Below, piece by piece: positions 54,521 through 64,000 of a stretch of DNA of 64,000 nucleotides. Every line of letters begins with the position of its first letter. Within the stretch, counting starts at the first letter, position 1. Below the pieces are notes generated by a model that saw only the letters and a list, made by a program, of their open reading frames with translations, was not told the origin of the DNA and did no database searches. Made by a program: the position numbers and the translations under genes. Source of the DNA: Zeugodacus cucurbitae (lineage: Eukaryota > Arthropoda > Insecta > Diptera > Tephritidae); contig NC_071672.1 of assembly GCF_028554725.1 (NCBI RefSeq), positions 7,656,501 to 7,720,500 on the forward strand. Direction: 5' to 3'.

Positions 54521-57500
54521 CTTAATTAGTTTAGAAACAAATAAAAAAAATGTCTTGTCTTGTCTTTTCTTGTCTTGTCTTTTCTTGTCTGGCCTTGTCT
54601 TGTCTTGTTTTGTCCTATCTTCTTAATTAATTTAAAAACAAATCAAACACAATTGTCTTGAGTTGTCTTGTATTTTCCTGTCTGGCCTTGTCTTGTCTTA
54701 TCTTCTTAATTAATTTAAAAACAAATCAAACACAATTGTCTTGTCTTGTCTTGTATTTTCCTGTTTCGCCTTGTCTTGTCTTATCATCTTAATTAATTTA
54801 AAAACAAATCAAACACAATTGTCTTGTCTTGTCTTGTTTTGTCTTGTCATGTCTTGTCATGTCTTGTCTTGTCTTGTCCTGTCTTGTCTTCTTAATTAGT
54901 TTAGAAACAAATCAAACACAATTGTCTTGTCTTGTCTTGTTTTGTCCTGTCATGTCTTGTCATGTCTTATCTTGTCTTGTCCTCTCTTGTCTTCTTAATT
55001 AGTTTAGAAACAAATAAAAAAAATGTATTGTCCTGTTTTGTTTTGTCATGTCATGTCTTCTCTTGTTTTGTCTTATCTTCTTAATTAATTTAAAAACAAA
55101 TCAAACACAATTGTCTTGTCTTGTCTTGTCTTGTCTTGTCTTGTCTTGTCTTGTCTTGTCTTGTCTTGTCTTGTCTTGTCTTGTCTTGTCTTATCTTCTT
55201 AATTAATTTAAAAGCAAATCAAACACAATTGTCTTGTCTTGTCTTGTATTTTCCTGTTTCGCCTTGTCTTGTCTTATCTTCTTAATTAATTTAAAAACAA
55301 ATCAAACACAATTGTCTTGTCTTGTCTTGTTTTGTCCTGTCATGTCTTGTCATGTCTTGTCTTGTCTTGTCCTGTCTTGTCTTCTTAATTAGTTTAGAAA
55401 CAAATAAAAAAATGTCTTGTCTTGTTTTGTTTTGTCATGTCATGTCTTCTCTTGTTTTGTCTTATCTTCTTAATTAATTTAAAAACAAATCAAACACAAT
55501 TGTCTTGTCTTGTCTTGTCTTGTCTTGTCTTGTCTTGTCTTGTCTTGTCTTGTCTTGTCTTGTCTTGTCTTGTCTTGTCTTGTCTTGTCTTGTCTTCTTA
55601 ATTAGTTTAGAAACAAATAAAAAAAATGTCTTGTCTTGTCTTTTCTTGTCTTGTCTTTTCTTGTCTGGCCTTGTCTTGTCTTGTTTTGTCCTATCTTCTT
55701 AATTAATTTAAAAACAAATCAAACACAATTGTCTTGAGTTGTCTTGTATTTTCCTGTCTGGCCTTGTCTTGTCTTATCTTCTTAATTAATTTAAAAACAA
55801 ATCAAACACAATTGTCTTGTCTTGTCTTGTATTTTCCTGTTTCGCCTTGTCTTGTCTTATCTTCTTAATTAATTTAAAAACAAATCAAACACAATTGTCT
55901 TGTCTTGTCTTGTCTTGTCTTGTCTTGTCTTGTCTTGTCTTGTCTTGTCTTGTCTTGTCTTTTCTTGTCTGGCCTTGTCTTGTCTTGTTTTATCTTCTTA
56001 ATTAATTTAAAAACAAATCAAACACAATAGTCCTGTCTTGTCTTGTTTTGTCTTCTCTTCTTAATTAATTTAGAAACAAATAATAAAAATGTCTTGACTT
56101 GTCTTGTATTTTCCAGTTTCGCCTTGTCTTATCTTATCTTCTTAATTAATTTAAAAATAAATTAAACACAATTGTCTTGTTTTGTCTTGTCATGTCTTGT
56201 CTTGTCTTGTCTTGTCCTGTCTTGTCTTCTTAATTAGTTTAGAAACAAATAAAAAAATGTCTTGTCTTGTTTTGTTTTGTCATGTCTTGTCATGTCATGT
56301 CTTCTCTTGTTTTGTCTTATCTTCTTAATTAATTTAAAAACAAATCAAACACAATTGTCTTGTCTTTTCTTGTCTGGTCTTGTCTTGTCTTGTCTTATCT
56401 TCTTAATTAATTTAAAAGCAAATCAAACACAATTGTCTTGTCTTGTCTTGTATTTTCCTGTTTCGCCTTGTCTTGTCTTATCTTCTTAATTAATTTAAAA
56501 ACGAATCAAACACAATTGTCTTGTCTTGTCTTGTTTTGTCCTGTCATGTCTTGTCATGTCTTGTCTTGTCTTGTCTTGTCCTGTCTTGTCTTCTTAATCA
56601 GTTTAGAAACAAATAAAAAAAATGTCTTGTCTTGTTTTGTTTTGTCATGTCTTGTCATGTCATGTCTTCTCTTGTTTTGTCTTATCTTCTTAATTAATTT
56701 AAAAACAAATCAAACACAATTGTCTTGTCTTGTCTTGTATTTTCCAGTCTGGCCTTGTCTTGTCTTGTCTTGTCGTGTCTTGTCTTGTCTTGTCTTGTCT
56801 TGTCTTGTCTTGTCTTGTCTTGTCTTGTCTTGTCTTGTCTTGTCTTGTCTTGTCTTGTCTTGTCTTGTCTTGTCTTGTCTTGTCTTGTCTTATCTTGTCT
56901 TGTCTTGTCTTGTCTTGTCTTGTCTTGTCTTGTCTTGTCTTGTCTTGTCTTGTCTTGTCTTTTCTTGTCTGGCCTTGTCTTGTCTTGTTTTATCTTCTCA
57001 ATTAATTTAAAAACAAATCAAACACAATAGTCCTGTCTTGTCTTCTCTTCTTAATTAATTTAGAAACAAATAAAAAAAATGTCTTGACTTGTCTTGTATT
57101 TTCCAGTCTGGCCTTGTCTTGTCTTGTCTTGTCTTGTCTTGTCTTGTCTTGTCTTGTCTTGTCTTGTCTTGTCTTGTCTTGTCTTATCTTGTCTTGTCTT
57201 GTCTTGTCTTGTCTTGTCTTGTCTTGTCTTGTCTTGTCTTGTCTTGTCTTGTCTTGTCTTGTCTTGTCTTATCTTCTTAATTAATTTAAAAGCAAATCAA
57301 ACACAATTGTCTTGTCTTGTCTTGTATTTTCCTGTTTCGCCTTGTCTTGTCTTATCTTCTTAATTAATTTAAAAATAAATCAAACACAATTGTCTTGTCT
57401 TGTCTTGTTTTGTCTTGTCATGTCTTGTCTTGTCTTGTCTTGTCCTGTCTTGTCTTCTTAATTAGTTTAGAAACAAATAAAAAAATGTCTTGTCTTGTTT

Positions 57501-58065
57501 TGTTTTGTCATGTCTTGTCATGTCATGTCTTCTCTTGTTTTGTCTTATTTTCTTAATTAATTTAAAAACAAATCAAACACAATTGTCTTGTCTTGTCTTG
57601 TCTTGTCTTGTCTTGTCTTGTCTTGTCTTTTCGTGTCTTGTCTTTTCTTGTCTGGTCTTGTCTTGTCTTGTCTTATCTTCTTAATTAATTTAAAAGCAAA
57701 TCAAACACAATTGTCTTGTCTTGTCTTGTATTTTCCTGTTTCGCCTTGTCTTGTCTTATCTTCTTAATTAATTTAAAAACAAATCAAACACAATTGTCTT
57801 GTCTTGTCTTGTTTTGTCCCGTCATGTCTTGTCATGTCTTGTCTTGTCTTGTCCTCTCTTGTCTTCTTAATTAGTTTAGAAACAAATAAAAAAAATGTCT
57901 TGTCCTGTTTTGTTTTGTCATGTCATGTCTTCTCTTGTTTTGTCTTATCTTCTTAATTAATTTAAAAACAAATCAAACACAATTGTCTTGTCTTGTCTTG
58001 TATTTTCCAGTCTGGCCTTGTCTTGTCTTGTCTTGTCTTGTCTTGTCTTGTCTTGTCTTGTCTTG

Positions 58066-58549
58066 CCTTGTCTTGTCTTGTCTTGTCTTGTCTTGTCTTG
58101 TCTTGTCTTGTCTTGTCTTGTCTTGTCTTGTCTTGTCTTGTCTTGTCTTGTCTTGTCTTGTCTTGTCTTGTCTTGTCTTGTCTTGTCTTGTCTTGTCTTG
58201 TCTTGTCTTGTCTTGTCTTGTCTTGTCTTGTCTTGTCTTGTCTTGTCTTGTCTTGTCTTGTCTTGTCTTGTCTTGTCTTGTCTTGTCTTGTCTTGTCTTG
58301 TCTTGTCTTGTCTTGTCTTGTCTTGTCTTGTCTTGTCTTGTCTTGTCTTGTCTTGTCTTGTCTTGTCTTGTCTTGTCTTGTCTTGTCTTGTCTTGTCTTG
58401 TCTTGTCTTGTCTTGTCTTGTCTTGTCTTGTCTTGTCTTGTCTTGTCTTGTCTTGTCTTGTCTTGTCTTGTCTTGTCTTGTCTTGTCTTGTCTTGTCTTG
58501 TCTTGTCTTGTCTTGTCTTGTCTTGTCTTGTCTTGTCTTGTCTTGTCTT
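58066..58549 (+). repeat. Pure pentamer tract, about 97 copies
   Basis: Between a TTGCC variant and TCTTATC plus AAAAGC alpha. It is absent from the next unit copy, which has a deletion here. Confidence 0.97.
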
Positions 58550-58856
58550 ATCTTCTTAATTAATTTAAAAGCAAATCAAACACAATTGTCTTGTCTTGTC
58601 TTGTATTTTCCTGTTTCGCCTTGTCTTGTCTTATCTTCTTAATTAATTTAAAAACAAATCAAACACAATTGTCTTGTCTTGTCTTGTTTTGTCCTGTCAT
58701 GTCTTGTCATGTCTTGTCTTGTCTTGTCCTGTCTTGTCTTCTTAATTAGTTTAGAAACAAATAAAAAAATGTCTTGTCTTGTTTTGTTTTGTCATGTCAT
58801 GTCTTCTCTTGTTTTGTCTTATCTTCTTAATTAATTTAAAAACAAATCAAACACAA

Positions 58857-59768
58857 TTGTCTTGTCTTGTCTTGTCTTGTCTTGTCTTGTCTTGTCTTGT
58901 CTTGTCTTGTCTTGTCTTGTCTTGTCTTGTCTTGTCTTGTCTTGTCTTGTCTTGTCTTGTCTTGTCTTGTCTTGTCTTGTCTTGTCTTGTCTTGTCTTGT
59001 CTTGTCTTGTCTTGTCTTGTCTTGTCTTGTCTTGTCTTGTCTTGTCTTGTCTTGTCTTGTCTTGTCTTGTCTTGTCTTGTCTTGTCTTGTCTTGTCTTGT
59101 CTTGTCTTGTCTTGTCTTGTCTTGTCTTGTCTTGTCTTGTCTTGTCTTGTCTTGTCTTGTCTTGTCTTGTCTTGTCTTGTCTTGTCTTGTCTTGTCTTGT
59201 CTTGTCTTGTCTTGTCTTGTCTTGTCTTGTCTTGTCTTGTCTTGTCTTGTCTTGTCTTGTCTTGTCTTGTCTTGTCTTGTCTTGTCTTGTCTTGTCTTGT
59301 CTTGTCTTGTCTTGTCTTGTCTTGTCTTGTCTTGTCTTGTCTTGTCTTGTCTTGTCTTGTCTTGTCTTGTCTTGTCTTGTCTTGTCTTGTCTTGTCTTGT
59401 CTTGTCTTGTCTTGTCTTGTCTTGTCTTGTCTTGTCTTGTCTTGTCTTGTCTTGTCTTGTCTTGTCTTGTCTTGTCTTGTCTTGTCTTGTCTTGTCTTGT
59501 CTTGTCTTGTCTTGTCTTGTCTTGTCTTGTCTTGTCTTGTCTTGTCTTGTCTTGTCTTGTCTTGTCTTGTCTTGTCTTGTCTTGTCTTGTCTTGTCTTGT
59601 CTTGTCTTGTCTTGTCTTGTCTTGTCTTGTCTTGTCTTGTCTTGTCTTGTCTTGTCTTGTCTTGTCTTGTCTTGTCTTGTCTTGTCTTGTCTTGTCTTGT
59701 CTTGTCTTGTCTTGTCTTGTCTTGTCTTGTCTTGTCTTGTCTTGTCTTGTCTTGTCTTGTCTTGTCTT
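58857..59768 (+). repeat. Longest uninterrupted pentamer tract, about 182 copies
   Basis: 912 bp of exact 5-bp periodicity with no substitution or indel, bounded by ACAATTG of an alpha spacer on the left and a beta spacer on the right. Confidence 0.98.
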
Positions 59769-62102
59769 CTTAATTAGTTTAGAAACAAATAAAAAAAATG
59801 TCTTGTCTTGTCTTTCCTTGTCTTGTCTTTTCTTGTCTGGCCTTGTCTTGTCTTGTTTTGTCCTATCTTCTTAATTAATTTAAAAACAAATCAAACACAA
59901 TTGTCTTGAGTTGTCTTGTATTTTCCTGTCTGGCCTTGTCTTGTCTTATCTTCTTAATTAATTTAAAAACAAATCAAACACAATTGTCTTGTCTTGTCTT
60001 GTATTTTCCTGTTTCGCCTTGTCTTGTCTTATCTTCTTAATTAATTTAAAAACAAATCAAACACAATTGTCTTGTCTTGTCTTGTCTTGTCTTGTCTTGT
60101 CTTGTCTTGTCTTGTCTTGTCTTGTCTTTTCTTGTCTGGCCTTGTCTTGTCTTGTTTTATCTTCTTAATTAATTTAAAAACAAATCAAACACAATAGTCC
60201 TGTCTTGTCTTGTTTTGTCTTCTCTTCTTAATTAATTTAGAAACAAATAATAAAAATGTCTTGACTTGTCTTGTATTTTCCAGTTTCGCCTTGTCTTATC
60301 TTATCTTCTTAATTAATTTAAAAATAAATTAAACACAATTGTCTTGTTTTGTCTTGTCATGTCTTGTCTTGTCTTGTCTTGTCCTGTCTTGTCTTCTTAA
60401 TTAGTTTAGAAACAAATAAAAAAATGTCTTGTCTTGTTTTGTTTTGTCATGTCTTGTCATGTCATGTCTTCTCTTGTTTTGTCTTATCTTCTTAATTAAT
60501 TTAAAAACAAATCAAACACAATTGTCTTGTCTTTTCTTGTCTGGTCTTGTCTTGTCTTGTCTTATCTTCTTAATTAATTTAAAAGCAAATCAAACACAAT
60601 TGTCTTGTCTTGTCTTGTATTTTCCTGTTTCGCCTTGTCTTGTCTTATCTTCTTAATTAATTTAAAAACGAATCAAACACAATTGTCTTGTCTTGTCTTG
60701 TTTTGTCCTGTCATGTCTTGTCATGTCTTGTCTTGTCTTGTCTTGTCCTGTCTTGTCTTCTTAATTAGTTTAGAAACAAATAAAAAAAATGTCTTGTCTT
60801 GTTTTGTTTTGTCATGTCTTGTCATGTCATGTCTTCTCTTGTTTTGTCTTATCTTCTTAATTAATTTAAAAACAAATCAAACACAATTGTCTTGTCTTGT
60901 CTTGTATTTTCCAGTCTGGCCTTGTCTTGTCTTGTCTTGTCGTGTCTTGTCTTGTCTTGTCTTGTCTTGTCTTGTCTTGTCTTGTCTTGTCTTGTCTTGT
61001 CTTGTCTTGTCTTGTCTTGTCTTGTCTTGTCTTATCTTGTCTTGTCTTGTCTTGTCTTGTCTTGTCTTGTCTTGTCTTGTCTTGTCTTGTCTTGTCTTGT
61101 CTTGTCTTGTCTTGTCTTTTCTTGTCTGGCCTTGTCTTGTCTTGTTTTATCTTCTCAATTAATTTAAAAACAAATCAAACACAATAGTCCTGTCTTGTCT
61201 TGTTTTGTCTTCTCTTCTTAATTAATTTAGAAACAAATAAAAAAAATGTCTTGACTTGTCTTGTATTTTCCAGTCTGGCCTTGTCTTGTCTTGTCTTGTC
61301 TTGTCTTGTCTTGTCTTGTCTTGTCTTGTCTTGTCTTGTCTTGTCTTGTCTTGTCTTGTCTTGTCTTATCTTGTCTTGTCTTGTCTTGTCTTGTCTTGTC
61401 TTGTCTTGTCTTGTCTTGTCTTGTCTTGTCTTGTCTTGTCTTGTCTTGTCTTGTCTTGTCTTGTCTTGTCTTATCTTCTTAATTAATTTAAAAGCAAATC
61501 AAACACAATTGTCTTGTCTTGTCTTGTATTTTCCTGTTTCGCCTTGTCTTGTCTTATCTTCTTAATTAATTTAAAAATAAATCAAACACAATTGTCTTGT
61601 CTTGTCTTGTTTTGTCTTGTCATGTCTTGTCTTGTCTTGTCTTGTCCTGTCTTGTCTTCTTAATTAGTTTAGAAACAAATAAAAAAATGTCTTGTCTTGT
61701 TTTGTTTTGTCATGTCTTGTCATGTCATGTCTTCTCTTGTTTTGTCTTATTTTCTTAATTAATTTAAAAACAAATCAAACACAATTGTCTTGTCTTGTCT
61801 TGTCTTGTCTTTTCGTGTCTTGTCTTTTCTTGTCTGGTCTTGTCTTGTCTTGTCTTATCTTCTTAATTAATTTAAAAGCAAATCAAACACAATTGTCTTG
61901 TCTTGTCTTGTATTTTCCTGTTTCGCCTTGTCTTGTCTTATCTTCTTAATTAATTTAAAAACAAATCAAACACAATTGTCTTGTCTTGTCTTGTTTTGTC
62001 CTGTCATGTCTTGTCATGTCTTGTCTTGTCTTGTCCTCTCTTGTCTTCTTAATTAGTTTAGAAACAAATAAAAAAAATGTCTTGTCCTGTTTTGTTTTGT
62101 CA

Positions 62103-62788
62103 TGTCTTGTCTTGTCTTGTCTTGTCTTGTCTTGTCTTGTCTTGTCTTGTCTTGTCTTGTCTTGTCTTGTCTTGTCTTGTCTTGTCTTGTCTTGTCTTGT
62201 CTTGTCTTGTCTTGTCTTGTCTTGTCTTGTCTTGTCTTGTCTTGTCTTGTCTTGTCTTGTCTTGTCTTGTCTTGTCTTGTCTTGTCTTGTCATGTCTTGT
62301 CTTGTCTTGTCTTGTCTTGTCTTGTCTTGTCTTGTCTTGTCTTGTCTTGTCTTGTCTTGTCTTGTCTTGTCTTGTCTTGTCTTGTCTTGTCTTGTCTTGT
62401 CTTGTCTTGTCTTGTCTTGTCTTGTCTTGTCTTGTCTTGTCTTGTCTTGTCTTGTCTTGTCTTGTCTTGTCTTGTCTTGTCTTGTCTTGTCTTGTCTTGT
62501 CTTGTCTTGTCTTGTCTTGTCTTGTCTTGTCTTGTCTTGTCTTGTCTTGTCTTGTCTTGTCTTGTCTTGTCTTGTCTTGTCTTGTCTTGTCTTGTCTTGT
62601 CTTGTCTTGTCTTGTCTTGTCTTGTCTTGTCTTGTCTTGTCTTGTCTTGTCTTGTCTTGTCTTGTCTTGTCTTGTCTTGTCTTGTCTTGTCTTGTCTTGT
62701 CTTGTCTTGTCTTGTCTTGTCTTGTCTTGTCTTGTCTTGTCTTGTCTTGTCTTGTCTTGTCTTGTCTTGTCTTGTCTTGTCTTGTCTT
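62103..62788 (+). repeat. Long pentamer tract, about 137 copies
   Basis: Starts immediately after the first TCATG of a TCATG-rich segment, has a single T to A change at 62,292 (CATGT) and ends directly in beta. Counterpart of the 58,857-59,768 tract. Confidence 0.97.
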
Positions 62789-63352
62789 CTTAATTAGTTT
62801 AGAAACAAATAAAAAAAATGTCTTGTCTTGTCTTTCCTTGTCTTGTCTTTTCTTGTCTGGCCTTGTCTTGTCTTGTTTTGTCCTATCTTCTTAATTAATT
62901 TAAAAACAAATCAAACACAATTGTCTTGAGTTGTCTTGTATTTTCCTGTCTGGCCTTGTCTTGTCTTATCTTCTTAATTAATTTAAAAACAAATCAAACA
63001 CAATTGTCTTGTCTTGTCTTGTATTTTCCTGTTTCGCCTTGTCTTGTCTTATCTTCTTAATTAATTTAAAAACAAATCAAACACAATTGTCTTGTCTTGT
63101 CTTGTCTTGTCTTGTCTTGTCTTGTCTTGTCTTGTCTTGTCTTGTCTTGTCTTGTCTTGTCTTGTCTTGTCTTTTCTTGTCTGGCCTTGTCTTGTCTTGT
63201 TTTATCTTCTTAATTAATTTAAAAACAAATCAAACACAATAGTCCTGTCTTGTCTTGTTTTGTCTTCTCTTCTTAATTAATTTAGAAACAAATAATAAAA
63301 ATGTCTTGACTTGTCTTGTATTTTCCAGTTTCGCCTTGTCTTATCTTATCTT

Positions 63353-63391
63353 CTTAATTAATTTAATTTAAAAATAAATTAAACACAATTG
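63353..63391 (+). repeat. Alpha spacer with 5-bp duplication
   Basis: AATTT is doubled (AATTAATTTAATTTAAAAATAAATT), giving 39 instead of 34 bp. The in-register counterparts near 56,142 and 60,308 lack it, so it arose in the last unit copy only. Confidence 0.9.
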
Positions 63392-64000
63392 TCTTGTTTT
63401 GTCTTGTCATGTCTTGTCTTGTCTTGTCTTGTCCTGTCTTGTCTTCTTAATTAGTTTAGAAACAAATAAAAAAATGTCTTGTCTTGTTTTGTTTTGTCAT
63501 GTCTTGTCATGTCATGTCTTCTCTTGTTTTGTCTTATCTTCTTAATTAATTTAAAAACAAATCAAACACAATTGTCTTGTCTTTTCTTGTCTGGTCTTGT
63601 CTTGTCTTGTCTTATCTTCTTAATTAATTTAAAAGCAAATCAAACACAATTGTCTTGTCTTGTCTTGTATTTTCCTGTTTCGCCTTGTCTTGTCTTATCT
63701 TCTTAATTAATTTAAAAACGAATCAAACACAATTGTCTTGTCTTGTCTTGTTTTGTCCTGTCATGTCTTGTCATGTCTTGTCTTGTCTTGTCTTGTCCTG
63801 TCTTGTCTTCTTAATTAGTTTAGAAACAAATAAAAAAAATGTCTTGTCTTGTTTTGTTTTGTCATGTCTTGTCATGTCATGTCTTCTCTTGTTTTGTCTT
63901 ATCTTCTTAATTAATTTAAAAACAAATCAAACACAATTGTCTTGTCTTGTCTTGTATTTTCCAGTCTGGCCTTGTCTTGTCTTGTCTTGTCGTGTCTTGT

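Larger units (their letters stand above)
1..64000. repeat. Composite satellite: CTTGT pentamer arrays punctuated by AT-rich spacers
   Basis: The whole window is built from the pentamer CTTGT and two related families of 32-34 bp AT-rich spacers, all head to tail in one orientation. I saw no inverted copy and no unrelated sequence. The plus strand of the pentamer lacks A, so A occurs almost only in spacers and variant pentamers; pentamer tracts are 40% GC and spacers far lower. No codon-structured gene, tRNA, rRNA, transposon end or other unique sequence interrupts it. As AAGAC the pentamer matches a known class of simple satellite in insect heterochromatin (established knowledge). Placement in eukaryotic heterochromatin is inference, and the species is undetermined. 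Both window edges lie inside the array, so the satellite extends beyond 64 kb. Confidence 0.97.
51518..64000. repeat. Higher-order repeats starting with beta plus GTCTTGAGTTG markers
   Basis: Five unit starts at 51,518, 54,521, 55,597, 59,769 and 62,789 (spacing 3,003, 1,076, 4,172, 3,020; the last is cut at the window end). Each starts beta, TTTTC or TTTCC variants, TCTGGCC, TTTTGTCCTATC, alpha, GTCTTGAGTTG, TATTTTCCTGTCTGGCC, alpha, TTTCGCC, alpha. The third and fourth units run in register (offset 4,167 over 56.2-57.4 kb, then 4,202). The fourth and fifth share TCTTTCCTTG where earlier units have TCTTTTCTTG, so the fifth derives from the fourth or shares its parent. Confidence 0.93.

Noticed and set aside
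52556..54529. Long forward open reading frames of LVLSC repeats (up to 657 codons) as genes
   Set aside because: All three frames are open in the same places because the pentamer has no stop codon. There is no codon bias, unique domain, signal or intron evidence, and the frames end at spacers.
58857..59768. Assembly artefact as the explanation of the whole block
   Set aside because: Ordered higher-order repeats with private variants and chimeric spacers are hard to produce by misassembly. Exact tract lengths, however, remain uncertain without raw reads.
1..64000. CRISPR array (repeat plus spacer alternation)
   Set aside because: The AT-rich elements and the DNA between them are both repetitive; there are no unique spacers, no leader and no cas genes.
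1..64000. Centromere protein-B box or G-quadruplex arrays
   Set aside because: No sequence resembling the CENP-B box was seen, and runs of G longer than two are absent.
1..64000. Assignment to Drosophila because AAGAC is a Drosophila satellite
   Set aside because: The pentamer is too simple to identify a taxon, and I do not know the alpha and beta spacers from that satellite.

Overview
This window is one continuous block of satellite DNA. I find no credible protein gene, RNA gene, transposon, CRISPR array or prokaryotic signal in it. It suggests eukaryotic heterochromatin (pericentromeric, sex-chromosome, B-chromosome or subtelomeric), but the species cannot be told from the sequence. The basic unit is the pentamer CTTGT (any rotation: TTGTC, GTCTT; AAGAC or ACAAG on the other strand). 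It forms pure or nearly pure tracts of up to about 900 bp uninterrupted (182 copies) and over 1.1 kb with a few point variants. The same pentamer, as AAGAC, is a known simple satellite of Drosophila heterochromatin. I do not know the AT-rich spacers seen here from that satellite, so no species is inferred.

The pentamer tracts are punctuated by a few hundred (estimated, not counted) short AT-rich spacers, all in the same orientation. There are two related families. Alpha is about 34 bp, starts CTTAATTAATTT and ends ACACAATTG, with sub-variants at the middle and 3' end. Beta is about 32 bp, starts CTTAATTAGTTTAG and ends in an A-run plus TG. Each spacer is followed by a characteristic diverged pentamer segment, which gives monomers of fixed length: about 83 bp (alpha plus the TTTCGCC or TCTGGCC segment), 96 bp (beta plus the TCATG-rich segment) and 108 bp (alpha plus the segment that precedes beta).

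Monomers are combined into higher-order repeats, and the repeat family changes along the window. 1-1.9 kb: mixed monomers. 1.9-5.7 kb: a roughly 2.04 kb unit in two copies. 5.8-9.1 kb: compact, spacer-dense DNA with a roughly 257 bp unit. 9.1-9.65 kb: a cluster of 5'-truncated spacers. 9.65-11.76 kb: double-alpha plus array units. 12.4-22.4 kb: 1.5-3.4 kb units with very long arrays. 22.4-37.6 kb: 2.2-3.2 kb units marked by a TTTTGGC variant. 37.6-40.9 kb: rearranged material. 40.9-51.5 kb: 2.3-3.5 kb units marked by CTTATTTAATTT. 51.5-64 kb: five unit starts at 51,518, 54,521, 55,597, 59,769 and 62,789, the last cut by the window end.

The record of change is unusually readable. Sibling copies differ mostly by whole numbers of pentamers. 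Some spacers are chimeras joining the left half of one variant to the right half of another, as expected from unequal crossover inside spacers. Variant pentamers sit at the edges of tracts while centres are pure. The many long open reading frames are artefacts: neither strand of the pentamer contains a stop codon, and because 5 and 3 are coprime every forward frame reads the cyclic pentapeptide LVLSC and every reverse frame TRQDK.
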